Shown here: positions 9,474-18,450 of the stretch, one piece after another
Layout of the letters: each line of letters opens with the position of its first letter
Position numbering within the stretch: position 1 is the first letter of the stretch
Assembly: GCF_008692605.1 (NCBI RefSeq)
Contig: NZ_LFCT01000003.1
Coordinates: forward strand, 62,001 to 126,000
Length of the DNA: 64,000 nt
Source of the DNA: Sphingobium estronivorans
Lineage (GTDB): Bacteria; Pseudomonadota; Alphaproteobacteria; Sphingomonadales; Sphingomonadaceae
Direction: 5' to 3'
Notes under the pieces: generated by a model
What the model saw: only the letters and a program-made list of their open reading frames with translations
Told to the model about the DNA's origin: nothing
Database searches by the model: none
Translations under genes and position numbers: made by a program

Positions 9474-9550
9474 TGGTAGCGGAGGAGGGACTTGAACCCC
9501 CGACACGCGGATTATGATTCCGCTGCTCTAACCAGCTGAGCTACTCCGCC
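9474..9550 (-). tRNA. tRNA-Met (CAU anticodon, elongator type)
   Basis: A complete 77-nt cloverleaf including an encoded CCA end. The acceptor stem GGCGGAG pairs with CTCCGCT, with a G-U at the first position. The D arm is GCTCAGCTGGTTAGAGC, the anticodon stem GCGGA/TCCGC encloses ATCATAA (anticodon CAT), and the T arm GGGGG-TTCAAGT-CCCTC follows. It lacks initiator features (unpaired first base, three G-C pairs above the loop). A CAU tRNA modified to read Ile cannot be strictly excluded, but the body matches elongator Met. Confidence 0.95.
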
Positions 9551-9651
9551 CCAAGGGCATTCCGCCGGGTCGTGCCCTGCGGTGAGGCGGCGCTATAAGC
9601 AGCACGAACGGATGGGTCAACGGGGTTTGATGCGCTTTCGAAAAATTCCGC

Positions 9652-10407
9652 TCATATCTGAACGGCCAGCACCGACAGCCACCAGCCCGGCACCGCCGCT
9701 ACAGCCAGAAAAGTCCCCAACGGCACCCGCGTCGCACCATTCACCGGGCGGCCCACAGCCATCGCCGCCAGAATTGCAAGCAGCCCCAGACTTGCGGCCA
9801 GCAACAAGATGAAGGGCAAGGCCTGCCAGCCGAACCAGGCACCCAGCGCCCCCAACAGCTTGGCATCGCCCAGCCCCAGCCCTTCGCGCCCTCTGACCTG
9901 TCGATAGCCGATCGCCACGATCATCAGCGCCAGATAGCCTGTCACCGCACCGACCACCCGATCCGCGAGCACCGCATCGGTCGTCCACAGCCCGATGGTG
10001 AAACCCAAAAAAGCCAGCGGCAATGTCAGCGCATCGGGCAACCAGAAATGTCGCTTGTCCAGCACCGCCAGCGTCAGCAGCAGCCAGCCCAGCAATGCCC
10101 AACCGATCCCACCCAGCTCGGGCGCGAATCCCAGCGCCAGCGCACCAATGATCGCGCACCCCGCCTCCACCCGCCCATGCAAGGGATCGATCACTGCGCC
10201 GCAAGTCCGACAGCGTCCGCGCTGCACCAGCGCGCTCAGCAGGGGGACCAGATCGAGCACGCCGAGCAACCGCCCACAGCCGTCGCAGGCGGATCGTCCC
10301 CGCGCGACCTCCCTTCCCTGCGGCCAGCGCAGGATCAGCGTGGCGAGAAAACTTCCGGCAATGGCGCCTGCAATGCCGCCCAAGCCAGCAGCCAGCGGAT
10401 GGATCAC
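9652..10407 (-). CDS. gspO: Prepilin peptidase / N-methyltransferase (type II secretion GspO)
   Basis: A 251-residue polytopic inner-membrane aspartic protease that trims and N-methylates the pseudopilins GspG-K. The zinc cysteines appear as CDGC and CRTC (about residues 41-70). The two catalytic aspartates are in LDKRHFWLPDALT and GLGDAKLLGALG. It starts with GTG overlapping the gspN stop (GTGA), so it is the last gene of the T2SS operon. There are about eight hydrophobic segments. Having its own peptidase in the operon makes this secretion system self-sufficient for pilin processing. Confidence 0.92.
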   Translation of the reverse strand: MIHPLAAGLGGIAGAIAGSFLATLILRWPQGREVARGRSACDGCGRLLGVLDLVPLLSALVQRGRCRTCGAVIDPLHGRVEAGCAIIGALALGFAPELGGIGWALLGWLLLTLAVLDKRHFWLPDALTLPLAFLGFTIGLWTTDAVLADRVVGAVTGYLALMIVAIGYRQVRGREGLGLGDAKLLGALGAWFGWQALPFILLLAASLGLLAILAAMAVGRPVNGATRVPLGTFLAVAAVPGWWLSVLAVQI

Positions 10408-11126
10408 AGCGTTCCTTCGACCTTCAGCACATGCGCTCCCCCCGCATCGGCGAAGCCCGCCCTCGCCAGCGCTTCGGCCAAGGTCGGATCCGCCGTCTCG
10501 ACGTGCATCTCCGCGACATAACGGCCGGAGCGCCAGATGCGCAGGTTCACCTTCTCAAGTCCCGACTGGCTCACCAGCGGCAGCAACAGCGCTTCGCCAT
10601 CGCAGCTCGCCGCGCCTGAAAGCCCCTGCGAAAGGTTCAGTCCCGGAAACTGCCCCGCCATCTGCGCCCTCACCCGCCCCTCGGCATGACCGCAGCGGTC
10701 GCCGGTGAACCAGGCCGACACATCCTCCATGACGAAACTGCTGACCGGCAAAGGCGCAAATGTTTGTCCCAGCGGCACCGCGCCGGTAACATCATCGATG
10801 CCGATGCGCCCAAATCCAACGGTCATGGCGCCGGCCAGATCATCGGGCGCGCCATTGCGTCGCCAGATGTCGAACCGCGCCCGCCCGACGAGCAGCGGCA
10901 CCGGCGACAGGCCGGCATGGACCGACCCCAGAGAGGTCGTGCCCAGCATCAACCGGTCGATTGCGCCGCTCCAGACCGTGCCCTGCACCTCCCGCGCGGC
11001 CACGCCCAACCGTTCCAGCCCGGTCATGCCCAGCGCGATTCGCATCGGCAGGAAAATCAGGAAGCCCAGGGCGAAAACCACGATCAACGCGATCCGCATC
11101 CGGCGCGATAGCGTCAGGCCCATCAT
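10404..11126 (-). CDS. gspN: Type II secretion system protein N
   Basis: A 240-residue bitopic inner-membrane protein: a short cytoplasmic start, one membrane helix (about residues 10-30, IALIVVFALGFLIFLPM) and a periplasmic domain with ESGYAE-like beta structure. GspN is an optional assembly component of the T2SS inner-membrane platform. Sequence similarity within the family is low, so the call rests on position between gspM and gspO, size and topology. It overlaps gspM by 4 bp. Confidence 0.85.
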   Translation of the reverse strand: MMGLTLSRRMRIALIVVFALGFLIFLPMRIALGMTGLERLGVAAREVQGTVWSGAIDRLMLGTTSLGSVHAGLSPVPLLVGRARFDIWRRNGAPDDLAGAMTVGFGRIGIDDVTGAVPLGQTFAPLPVSSFVMEDVSAWFTGDRCGHAEGRVRAQMAGQFPGLNLSQGLSGAASCDGEALLLPLVSQSGLEKVNLRIWRSGRYVAEMHVETADPTLAEALARAGFADAGGAHVLKVEGTL

Positions 11127-11611
11127 TGCCCGCCCCCCCGCACCAGAACCGCCTGCACCGACACGCTGCCTGCCGTGGGGGAGGGCCGCGCGCTCATCGT
11201 TTCGACCCGCACACCCTGCGCCTCCAGTGCCGCCAACCAGGAAAACAGCGCCACCGGCCGGACCGAAGCCATCGCCATGTCCAGCCGATCCGCGCCCTGC
11301 ACCTGCGCCCGTTCCAGCGTCAGACCCGCCTCGCCCGCGCTCTGCCCGACAAATTGCTCGAGCGGCATCGTCGCCTGCACAATATCACCGGAACGGGGCA
11401 GGGATTTGAGCAGCTTCACCTTGCCCCGGATCGCGGCATTGCGATCCGTCGCGTCGCGCAGCGCATCGCGCGCCGAACTCCGTGCCATGTCGAGCGGCCG
11501 CAACACGCCCAGCCAGAGGATCACCACCGCCAGCAGCGCGAACATCACGCCCAGCATCCATTGTTCGCGCGGGGACCGCTCGTCCCACAACTTGCCCAGA
11601 TGTTCCATCAT
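11123..11611 (-). CDS. gspM: Type II secretion system protein M
   Basis: A 162-residue inner-membrane protein with an N-terminal charged segment, one membrane helix (about 18-38) and a periplasmic ferredoxin-like domain. GspM pairs with GspL to form the inner-membrane platform. The start ATG at 11611 overlaps the gspL stop. Position, length and topology all match. Confidence 0.88.
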   Translation of the reverse strand: MMEHLGKLWDERSPREQWMLGVMFALLAVVILWLGVLRPLDMARSSARDALRDATDRNAAIRGKVKLLKSLPRSGDIVQATMPLEQFVGQSAGEAGLTLERAQVQGADRLDMAMASVRPVALFSWLAALEAQGVRVETMSARPSPTAGSVSVQAVLVRGGGQ

Positions 11612-12723
11612 GACCGCACCGTAATATCCGCCAGCGTCCGCCCCCCCGGGTCCTGGGAAGGCGTCGCCGTGATCGTGAACCCCGCCGCCTGCAGCGCCAG
11701 CAGCACCATATTGATGTCATCCGCCTTGGCGGAGGCGAGCGTCGCGCGGATCATCCCGTCAGGATCGCGCGACAGCGCCGTCAGCGATACGCCCGGCGCG
11801 TCCTGCAACGCCTTCATAAGCCCCGATACAGGAGCGGTGAAGGCATAGCCGCCCGCTCCTCGGGCCGCGAGTTGCCGGTCCATCTCCGCTTCGGCCTGCA
11901 CCAGATCGGTCGCGCCGGGCACCGCCTGCCGCGCCCGGATCAGGCTGTCGGCGTCGAGGCGGTTCGCCGCGAAATGCTGTTTCGCCAGCCCGATCAACGC
12001 GATCGCCAAAGCGACGAACAGGATCAGCGCGCACCACAGCGTGATCCGGCCCAGCGCCCTCTTGTCGAAGGAACGCCGCACCCTTTTCGCGAAATCGCCC
12101 TGCCGCAGGTCCAGCGGCGGCTGTTCCAGGGCGGCAATCGCCCGCGCATGGACCTGCTCGGCCGGCACATCCTGCACCATAGCATCGCCGATCAGTTCCG
12201 GCAGCGCCAGATCACCGGCCAGCGCCATGTCTGCGCCACGCAGTACCGGCGTGCCGCCGATGATCGCCCGGCGAAACCCATGCTCCGCTTCGGGTAGCAG
12301 CAGCGGCGCGGGCACCATGATGTCGGGATCCAGCCCATGATGCTGCGCCCAGAGCAGCCAATGTTGCATATCCGCCCGCGCCGCGACGGCGATCAGATGT
12401 GGCCTCGCCGGATCGTCATTCTCATTGGCCGCCGCGAACAGTTGATCGGCGGGCACGATTCCCCCGGCCAGCGCCGCCAGCCGTGCCGCCGCCCGACCCT
12501 GCCGGGGAGGAAGATCAGGATAGGACGCCGCATGCAGCGTCACCAAAGCAGCCGGAGGAACCAGCATCACCACCATATCATCCGGCAAAGCCGTCAGCCC
12601 ACAGGCCGCCAGCCAGTTCGCGCCTGCGCCAGTCTGCACGATGGCGCCGTTCGCCACCCGCATCCACAGCGGCTCCGCGCCCGGCTCCTCGGCCAGCGCG
12701 ACGATCAATCCTTCCGCGCTCAT
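11608..12723 (-). CDS. gspL: Type II secretion system protein L
   Basis: A 371-residue bitopic protein. Its N-terminal cytoplasmic actin-like domain (about residues 1-220) docks the GspE ATPase. One membrane helix follows (about 235-258, LWCALILFVALAIALIGLA), then a periplasmic domain that pairs with GspM. I start it at 12723 (MSAEGLIVAL), where the ATG overlaps the gspK stop; longer in-frame sequence upstream is shadow translation of gspK. Confidence 0.88.
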   Translation of the reverse strand: MSAEGLIVALAEEPGAEPLWMRVANGAIVQTGAGANWLAACGLTALPDDMVVMLVPPAALVTLHAASYPDLPPRQGRAAARLAALAGGIVPADQLFAAANENDDPARPHLIAVAARADMQHWLLWAQHHGLDPDIMVPAPLLLPEAEHGFRRAIIGGTPVLRGADMALAGDLALPELIGDAMVQDVPAEQVHARAIAALEQPPLDLRQGDFAKRVRRSFDKRALGRITLWCALILFVALAIALIGLAKQHFAANRLDADSLIRARQAVPGATDLVQAEAEMDRQLAARGAGGYAFTAPVSGLMKALQDAPGVSLTALSRDPDGMIRATLASAKADDINMVLLALQAAGFTITATPSQDPGGRTLADITVRS

Positions 12724-13709
12724 GCGCCGGTCCCCCAATTGCGGCGTATCAGCTGGGCCGGTGCCTGCCGCGCATCGATCAGCGCCCGTTCGACCACCTG
12801 CGTTCCCCCGACATCCACCGACACTTCCACTGCAAAAAATCCCGTCGTCAACTTGACCTGGTTGGCCACTTCTTCCAGCGGGCTCAGCCCCGCCAGCGCC
12901 GGCACGGCCCAGAACGCTACCGTGCTCCCATAACCGTCCGCTGGCCGCTGTGACAGCAATTGCCGCGCCTGCGCGACGCTGAGTTGCCCCTGCATCAGCA
13001 TGGCAAACAGCGGCGCCTGATCCGGTAGCAGCGTATTGATGTTGATCGGCGACAGATCCGCCGTCGGCAAGGTGCACACCCACGGCCGCACCAGAGCATA
13101 GATCGCCGGCGTCACCCCGTTCACCGCGCGCAATTCGCTGGGATCGACCATGAAGCGGTTGGCGGTGCGATAGGGCCGCGCCGCCTGCGCATAGGTCTCA
13201 TCCTCGGCGCCGCTCGGCTGGGGCACGCTGTCCGTGTCGATCCAGTCGGCGAGCGAGGCGGCCGCCCCCTGCGCCTGCCGCGCATCGACGCCCAGCGCCT
13301 GCAACAATGCCTGAAACTGCGAGACACCGACCGGCCGAACCTTCAAGTCCGCTTCGCTCTCGCCCGCCACCACGCTGTTGAGGTTGAAGCAATTGCCGCC
13401 ATCCGTCACCCGCGCCGTTGCCATGCCGCCGGGCACCGGGATCGCCTGCGGCGTGCCCATCCAGTTCCCCGCGAGCGTCGTCTTGCCCGGATTGGCCGCC
13501 ACCAGATCGCCGATCCGCAACCGCGCAATCTCCGCCCCGGCATCGGCAAAGGCGCGCGCCTGATCGACCGCCCCACCATTGCCCGTCATCCGCGTCGCCA
13601 GCGCCAGCCGCTCCAGCGCGGTGGCGGCCACCACCGCCATCACCGCCACCAACAGCAGCACCGTCAACAGTGCAGCGCCCCGCTCATTTTTCTTCCCGGG
13701 ATCAGCCAT
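12720..13709 (-). CDS. gspK: Type II secretion minor pseudopilin K
   Basis: A 329-residue large pseudopilin that caps the pseudopilus tip. The prepilin leader MADPGKKNERG is followed by AALLTVLLLVAVMAVV. As usual for GspK, the +5 glutamate found in the other pseudopilins is missing. The large periplasmic alpha domain includes the typical DWIDTDSVPQPSGAEDETY calcium/insertion region. It overlaps gspJ by 8 bp and gspL by 4 bp. Confidence 0.93.
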   Translation of the reverse strand: MADPGKKNERGAALLTVLLLVAVMAVVAATALERLALATRMTGNGGAVDQARAFADAGAEIARLRIGDLVAANPGKTTLAGNWMGTPQAIPVPGGMATARVTDGGNCFNLNSVVAGESEADLKVRPVGVSQFQALLQALGVDARQAQGAAASLADWIDTDSVPQPSGAEDETYAQAARPYRTANRFMVDPSELRAVNGVTPAIYALVRPWVCTLPTADLSPININTLLPDQAPLFAMLMQGQLSVAQARQLLSQRPADGYGSTVAFWAVPALAGLSPLEEVANQVKLTTGFFAVEVSVDVGGTQVVERALIDARQAPAQLIRRNWGTGA

Positions 13710-14343
13710 TGGTCGCCGTCCCTTCCAGCTTTTCCACCGGCCCCGGCCCGACCAGAAAGCGCAACGTCACGGGCGGCTCGCTTGTTCGCGTCACCGTCAT
13801 TTCGACCGCGCGCGGCATCAGATCGGGCTGGGTCGGCACCCATTCGTCGCGCCACTCGCCCCCGGCATCGCGAAAGCGCAACGCCACATCCTCGACATGG
13901 TCCAGCAGCACCGCCGGCTCATCGCCCGCAGCGCCGTCGATCTGCGCATAGGTGCGCCGCTCCAGCCGCCCCTGCCGCACCCAATATTCGACCTTTTGCA
14001 GCGAAGGCCGCGGCAAATCGCCCAGATTGTCCCAACCGCCGCGCACGAACTGGAGAACGGGTACGCCTTCCCCTTCCCGATGCGACCAGAAAGCAGGTGC
14101 CAGCGTCCCCGATTCGGTGCGGCTGATGCGCGGCACCGCCTGCCCCAGATCGGCCGCCAGTGCTCCCCCGGCCCTCTGCAACGCCGCCATGTCGTCCAGC
14201 CGCAGCTTGATCTGCGCCTGCGCCGACACGCTGTTGCCGAGCAGCAGCACGCCCGCCGCCGCGAGCATGGCAAAGATCATCAGGGCGACGAGCAATTCGA
14301 TCAGCGTGAAGCCCGCTTCGTCAGGGATCGATGCCCGCTTCAC
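13702..14343 (-). CDS. gspJ: Type II secretion minor pseudopilin J
   Basis: A 213-residue pseudopilin with leader MKRASIPDEAG cut before FTLIELLVALMIFAML; Glu is at +5. The globular domain includes WSHREGEGVPVLQF, typical for GspJ. The start codon is GTG at 14343, read through the GTGA overlap with the end of gspI. It forms the tip complex with GspI and GspK. Confidence 0.93.
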   Translation of the reverse strand: MKRASIPDEAGFTLIELLVALMIFAMLAAAGVLLLGNSVSAQAQIKLRLDDMAALQRAGGALAADLGQAVPRISRTESGTLAPAFWSHREGEGVPVLQFVRGGWDNLGDLPRPSLQKVEYWVRQGRLERRTYAQIDGAAGDEPAVLLDHVEDVALRFRDAGGEWRDEWVPTQPDLMPRAVEMTVTRTSEPPVTLRFLVGPGPVEKLEGTATNG

Positions 14344-14702
14344 TGCACCACCCGCACGAAGTTCAGCACCACGGGCGACGCCCCCGGCTGCCCATCGACG
14401 GTCAGGCTCACCTGCAACAACCGCTTGTCGTCCGTCGCCTTGACCTCCCGGGTCCAGTGCCAGCGGCGGCCGCCATTCTCGACCTCACCTTGGCCGGACC
14501 CAAGCGAGGGCGGCGCGGGATCGGTCTGCACCTCCACCATCAGGTTCCGCGCGACGATCTGCCCCATCGCCTTGCTGTCGAGGTCAGCCGCCGTATGGAG
14601 GGTCACGCCCTGCAAGCGCACCAGCGCCAGCGCCGCGAGGCTGAACACCGCCAACGCGACCAGCATTTCCAGAAGGGTAAAGCCCTGTTCGCGCTTATCC
14701 AC
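14340..14702 (-). CDS. gspI: Type II secretion minor pseudopilin I
   Basis: A 120-residue small pseudopilin. The leader MDKREQG precedes FTLLEMLVALAVFSLAAL, with Glu at +5. It begins with GTG at 14702 and overlaps gspH by 8 bp. The length is normal for GspI, which nucleates the pseudopilus tip with J and K. Confidence 0.92.
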   Translation of the reverse strand: MDKREQGFTLLEMLVALAVFSLAALALVRLQGVTLHTAADLDSKAMGQIVARNLMVEVQTDPAPPSLGSGQGEVENGGRRWHWTREVKATDDKRLLQVSLTVDGQPGASPVVLNFVRVVQ

Positions 14703-15183
14703 CGACCATGACCTTTCCGGCCATATCGACCGAAATCGACACCCGCTCGCCCTCGCGCGCCAGGGTCACGGTCATGGGATCGGTGGGCAGGCCGGTGCCG
14801 TCGAAACCGATCTGCTGCCGCCCGTCCTTGCCTACCAGCGCCCGCGTGCCCCCCTTCCAGTTGGCGGTGACGAAGGGCTTGTCCTCCAGGGGCACCCATT
14901 GCCCTCCATCGCGGCGCTGGAAACCATAGCCGGAGGCCGAAACCCATACCCCCATGGGCCGCGATGTCACGACCGCTTCGTCGCGCGCAGCGGCAATGCG
15001 CGTGGCGAAGCGGTCGGCATCCTCTATCACCCGCCCGCGCGGATCGGGGATCGCCAACACCACCGCAGCCGAAATGAAGCCGATGATCGTCAGGACGACC
15101 ATCAGCTCGATCAACGTGAAGCCGTATTCGGCGGAACGTCGCGAAGGCATGAAGCCGTGTTCAGCGGAACGTCGCAAAGGCAT
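14695..15183 (-). CDS. gspH: Type II secretion minor pseudopilin H
   Basis: A pseudopilin whose mature part starts FTLIELMVVLTIIGFISAAV with Glu at +5. The chosen ATG at 15183 gives 162 residues; an ATG at 15150 gives a short leader MPSRRSAEYG. The reason for two choices is an 11-residue tandem duplication (MPLRRSAEHGF then MPSRRSAEYGF) encoded by a 33-bp direct repeat. Only the second copy is followed by a cleavable pilin core. A still longer in-frame start at 15258 would overlap gspG. Neither candidate has a strong ribosome site, so translation probably couples to gspG, which stops 19 bp upstream. Confidence 0.88.
   Translation of the reverse strand: MPLRRSAEHGFMPSRRSAEYGFTLIELMVVLTIIGFISAAVVLAIPDPRGRVIEDADRFATRIAAARDEAVVTSRPMGVWVSASGYGFQRRDGGQWVPLEDKPFVTANWKGGTRALVGKDGRQQIGFDGTGLPTDPMTVTLAREGERVSISVDMAGKVMVGG
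15118..15183. repeat. 33-bp tandem direct repeat in the gspH leader
   Basis: Two adjacent 33-bp units, 15118-15150 and 15151-15183, differ at three positions. A third partial copy (GAAGCCG) follows from 15184. Each unit encodes an 11-residue block of the form MPxRRSAExGF, so the repeat keeps the reading frame and duplicates the prepilin leader of gspH. Confidence 0.9.
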
Positions 15184-15202
15184 GAAGCCGGGCTGCGAGC
15201 GC

Positions 15203-15682
15203 TCAAAGCTCGCTGGAGTAGATGTCGGCATTCTCATTCTCGCCGCCCGGCTGGCCATCGGCGCCCAGCGAACTGATGTCGAACGCGCCCTTCCGGCCGG
15301 GCACGGAGTAGTTATAGGGTCGGCCCCACGGATCGTTCGGCAGCTTCTTGATATAGCCGCCGCGCCGATAACGCTGCGGCTGGGCCAGCGAAGCGGGCGG
15401 ATTGATCAGCGCCTGCAATCCGTCCGTGGTCGAGGGATAGGTCAGATTGTCCAGCCGATATTGCTCCAGCGCCTGCTCGATGGTGGAAATGTCCGCCTTG
15501 GCCTTCTCGACCCGCGCGGTGTCGGTCGCGGGAATCACGTTGATTGCCACGATAGTCGCCAACAGGCCGATGATGACGATGACGACCATGAGTTCGACAA
15601 GGGTGAACCCATGTTCTGCGTCGCGCCGCTGACATGCGCCTTCGCGCAGGGACCGGATGCGTTTCAGGTCGGGCAATTTCAT
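15203..15682 (-). CDS. gspG: Type II secretion major pseudopilin G
   Basis: A 159-residue major pseudopilin, the main subunit of the T2SS pseudopilus. A rather long leader (25 residues, ending DAEHG) precedes FTLVELMVVIVIIGLLATIV. The conserved LPNDPWGRPYNY and SLGADGQPGGENENADI segments form the calcium site. The start at 15682 has GGAG 6 bp upstream. It begins 10 bp after gspF, and the strong ribosome site fits its need for high expression. Confidence 0.96.
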   Translation of the reverse strand: MKLPDLKRIRSLREGACQRRDAEHGFTLVELMVVIVIIGLLATIVAINVIPATDTARVEKAKADISTIEQALEQYRLDNLTYPSTTDGLQALINPPASLAQPQRYRRGGYIKKLPNDPWGRPYNYSVPGRKGAFDISSLGADGQPGGENENADIYSSEL

Positions 15683-15692
15683 AAACACTCCT

Positions 15693-16910
15693 TCAGGCCC
15701 CGGTGAGGCTCTGCAGCTGCAGGATGGGCAGCAGGATAGACAGGATGATGACGGCGACAATGCCGCCCATCGCGATAATGATGACCGGCTCCAGCATGGC
15801 GAGCGCGGCGGAGGTGAAGCTGTCGAACTCCCGCTCCAGATAGTCCGCCGCCCGCTCCAGCATGGTGTCGAGCCGGCCCGCGCTTTCCCCGCTCGCCGCC
15901 AGATAGACCAGCAGCGGCGGAAACACGCCCGCCCGCCGCAACGCCGCCGACAGGCTGCCGCCGCCGCGAATGGCCTCGACAATCTCCTCCGACGCCTGCC
16001 GCAGCACCCGGTTGTGGACGGTCTGGGTGGTGAGCGACAGCCCCTCCATCAGCGGCAAGCGGCTCGCCACCATGGTTGAAAGCGTCCGCGCCATTCGCGC
16101 CGCATGGAGATCGCGGATCAGCCGCCCCAGCAGCGGCAATCGCAACAGCATGAAATCGAAGCGATAGCGAAAACCCTCGACCTTCAACGCCCGCCAGAAG
16201 CCAAAGCCCGCCAGCCCGATCAGGATCAGCAGCAACCACCAATAACCAGCCAGAAAAGCCGAAACGCCCATGACCATCCGCGTCAGCAGCGGCAATTGCT
16301 GGCCGACCGTATCGAACTGCTCGACCACCTTGGGCACGACGAAGATCATCAGCGCCGCGACCACGCACACCGCAAAGGCCGCCAGCACGCTGGGATAGGC
16401 GATCGCGGTCAGCACCTTGGACCGCATGACCGCTTGCCGCTCCATCAATTCCGACAGCCGCTCCATGATCGTCGGCAGGCTGCCCGAACTCTCCCCTGCC
16501 GAGATCATCGCACGGTAGAGCGCCGGGAAACTCTTCGGCTCCGCGCCCAGGGCATCGGCCAGCCGCCGCCCTTCGAGCACGCCCGAATGCACCTTGCCGA
16601 CGATCGCCTGGACATGCGCCTGCTCGCTTTGCCGCCCGATGGTGCGCAGCGCCTCTTCCAGCGGACTGACCTCGACCAGCGTCGAAAGCTGCCGCGTGAA
16701 CAGCGTCAGCTCCTTGGCCGACAGGCGCGGCGCGCGCAGCGACAGGCCCGCGCGCTTGCGAGCCTTTTCCACCGCCCCCGGCTCGATCCGCACGATGAAC
16801 AGCTTGCGCGCATCCAGCCGGGCGCGAGCATCGTCCATCGTGTCGGCCTTGACCGATCCCTTGCGCTCCTTCCCTGCGGGGTCGATCGCAATATAATCGA
16901 ACTCAGCCAT
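15693..16910 (-). CDS. gspF: Type II secretion inner-membrane platform protein F
   Basis: A 405-residue polytopic protein with two homologous cytoplasmic helical domains, each followed by membrane helices (about residues 165-190, 215-240 and 375-400). The repeated signature appears as SGESSGSLPTIMERL and ASGESAGRLDTMLERA. It connects GspE to pseudopilus assembly. The start at 16910 (MAEFDYIAID) overlaps the gspE stop by 8 bp. Confidence 0.95.
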   Translation of the reverse strand: MAEFDYIAIDPAGKERKGSVKADTMDDARARLDARKLFIVRIEPGAVEKARKRAGLSLRAPRLSAKELTLFTRQLSTLVEVSPLEEALRTIGRQSEQAHVQAIVGKVHSGVLEGRRLADALGAEPKSFPALYRAMISAGESSGSLPTIMERLSELMERQAVMRSKVLTAIAYPSVLAAFAVCVVAALMIFVVPKVVEQFDTVGQQLPLLTRMVMGVSAFLAGYWWLLLILIGLAGFGFWRALKVEGFRYRFDFMLLRLPLLGRLIRDLHAARMARTLSTMVASRLPLMEGLSLTTQTVHNRVLRQASEEIVEAIRGGGSLSAALRRAGVFPPLLVYLAASGESAGRLDTMLERAADYLEREFDSFTSAALAMLEPVIIIAMGGIVAVIILSILLPILQLQSLTGA

Positions 16911-18450
16911 CGGCGATGGTTTCCACCTCAGCCGCATCGCGCCGCGACACGCGGATGGCTTCCTCCGCCGTGGTTTGCCCGTCGCGCACCAGCGCCCGCG
17001 CCGCCGATCCCAGATTGGGGGCGTTCAGGAAGGCGTGGCGCGCGATCAGCGATTCATCGCCGCCGTCGTTGATCAGCCGCCGAATGGTGTCGTCCACCCG
17101 GATCGCCTCGAACACACCGATCCGGCCCTTGTAGCCCGATCCATTGCATTCCTCGCACCCACGCGCCCGGTAGATGATCGTGCCCGGATCGAAGCCCAGC
17201 AGGGCGCTGGCGGACTTGTCGGCCTGCACCGGTTCCCGGCAATGCTGGCAGAGGCGCCGCACCAGTCGCTGTGCGATCACTGCGCGCAGGGTCGAGGCGA
17301 GCAGGAACGGCTCGACCCGCATGTCGCGCATACGGGTGATCGCGCCAACCGCGTCATTGGTATGGACGGTGGAAAGGACCAGATGCCCGGTCAGCGAAGC
17401 CTGTACGGCGATCTCGGCCGTCTCGCGGTCACGAATTTCGCCGACCATCACGACATCGGGGTCTTGGCGCAGGATCGCGCGCAGTCCGGCCGCGAAGGTC
17501 AGGCCGACCTTGGCATTCACCTGTGTCTGACCCACGCCCTCGATCGCATATTCGACCGGGTCCTCGACCGTCAGGATATTGCGCGTTCCGTCATTCAACT
17601 GCCGCAAGCCCGCATAAAGCGTCGTCGTCTTGCCCGAACCGGTCGGCCCGGTGACGAGGATGATGCCATTGGGCTCCTGCAAGCCCTCCCGGAAAATCCG
17701 GTCCGTCGCGCCCGCCATGCCCAGCAGGTCGAGGTTCATGCCCGCATTCTCCTTGTCGAGAATACGCAGCACCACCCGCTCGCCCGCCCGGCTCGGCAGT
17801 GTCGATACGCGCACGTCGAGCAGTTTCCCGCCCAGCGTCAGGCCGATACGTCCATCCTGCGGCACCCGTCGCTCGGCAATGTCGAGCCGCGCCATGACCT
17901 TGATGCGACTGACGACGACCGGCGCGACATGCGGCGGCATCCGCAGCGTCTCGCGCAGCACCCCATCGACGCGCATCCGCACGATCAAGCCGGTTTCATA
18001 AGGCTCGATATGAATGTCCGACACGCCCTGCCGCGCCGCTTCGGCGATGATGCCGTTGATCAGGCGGATGGCAGGCGCATCGTCCGCGCTGTCGAGCAGA
18101 TCGTCCGCCGTCGGGATATCGGCGGCCAATATGTCCAGCTCATCGGCCCCGACATCGAGGGAGCCGGCCATCGCGGCGGCGCTGCCTTCCATCGCATAAT
18201 GGTCGGACAGATGCCTGTCGAACTGCGGTCCATCGACGAAACGGACATCGAAGCTGCGCGCCAAATGCCGCCGCACTTCCAGCAGGACGCGGGGGTCGCT
18301 GCCCTCGCGCACGGCTATGGTCAGCCGTTCGCCCTCAGGCGGCAGCATGACCACGCCATGCTTGCGCGCAAAAACATAGGGTATGTCGACGGCGCGCGGC
18401 GCCACATGCGGGGGAATGGGATCAGGATCGATGGCGGCTGCTTCACTCAC
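16903..18450 (-). CDS. gspE: Type II secretion ATPase E
   Basis: A 515-residue hexameric secretion ATPase. The Walker A GPTGSGKT is at 268-275. The Asp box (ILTVEDPVEY), Walker B (QDPDVVMVGEIRD) and His box (STVHTNDAVGAITR) follow. The zinc-binding CQHC...CEEC module lies at about residues 400-440. The start is GTG, overlapping the gspD stop as GTGA. It powers pseudopilus growth from the cytoplasmic face. Confidence 0.96.
   Translation of the reverse strand: MSEAAAIDPDPIPPHVAPRAVDIPYVFARKHGVVMLPPEGERLTIAVREGSDPRVLLEVRRHLARSFDVRFVDGPQFDRHLSDHYAMEGSAAAMAGSLDVGADELDILAADIPTADDLLDSADDAPAIRLINGIIAEAARQGVSDIHIEPYETGLIVRMRVDGVLRETLRMPPHVAPVVVSRIKVMARLDIAERRVPQDGRIGLTLGGKLLDVRVSTLPSRAGERVVLRILDKENAGMNLDLLGMAGATDRIFREGLQEPNGIILVTGPTGSGKTTTLYAGLRQLNDGTRNILTVEDPVEYAIEGVGQTQVNAKVGLTFAAGLRAILRQDPDVVMVGEIRDRETAEIAVQASLTGHLVLSTVHTNDAVGAITRMRDMRVEPFLLASTLRAVIAQRLVRRLCQHCREPVQADKSASALLGFDPGTIIYRARGCEECNGSGYKGRIGVFEAIRVDDTIRRLINDGGDESLIARHAFLNAPNLGSAARALVRDGQTTAEEAIRVSRRDAAEVETIADG

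Noticed and set aside
8101..9495. A 464-codon plus-strand frame opposite the ATP-grasp gene
   Set aside because: It has no motif or ribosome site and runs into the tRNA gene; the minus strand holds a clear enzyme family.
9474..9550. tRNA-Ile2 (lysidine-modified CAU)
   Set aside because: The body and acceptor stem look like elongator tRNA-Met; without tools I cannot fully exclude Ile2, but Met is favoured.
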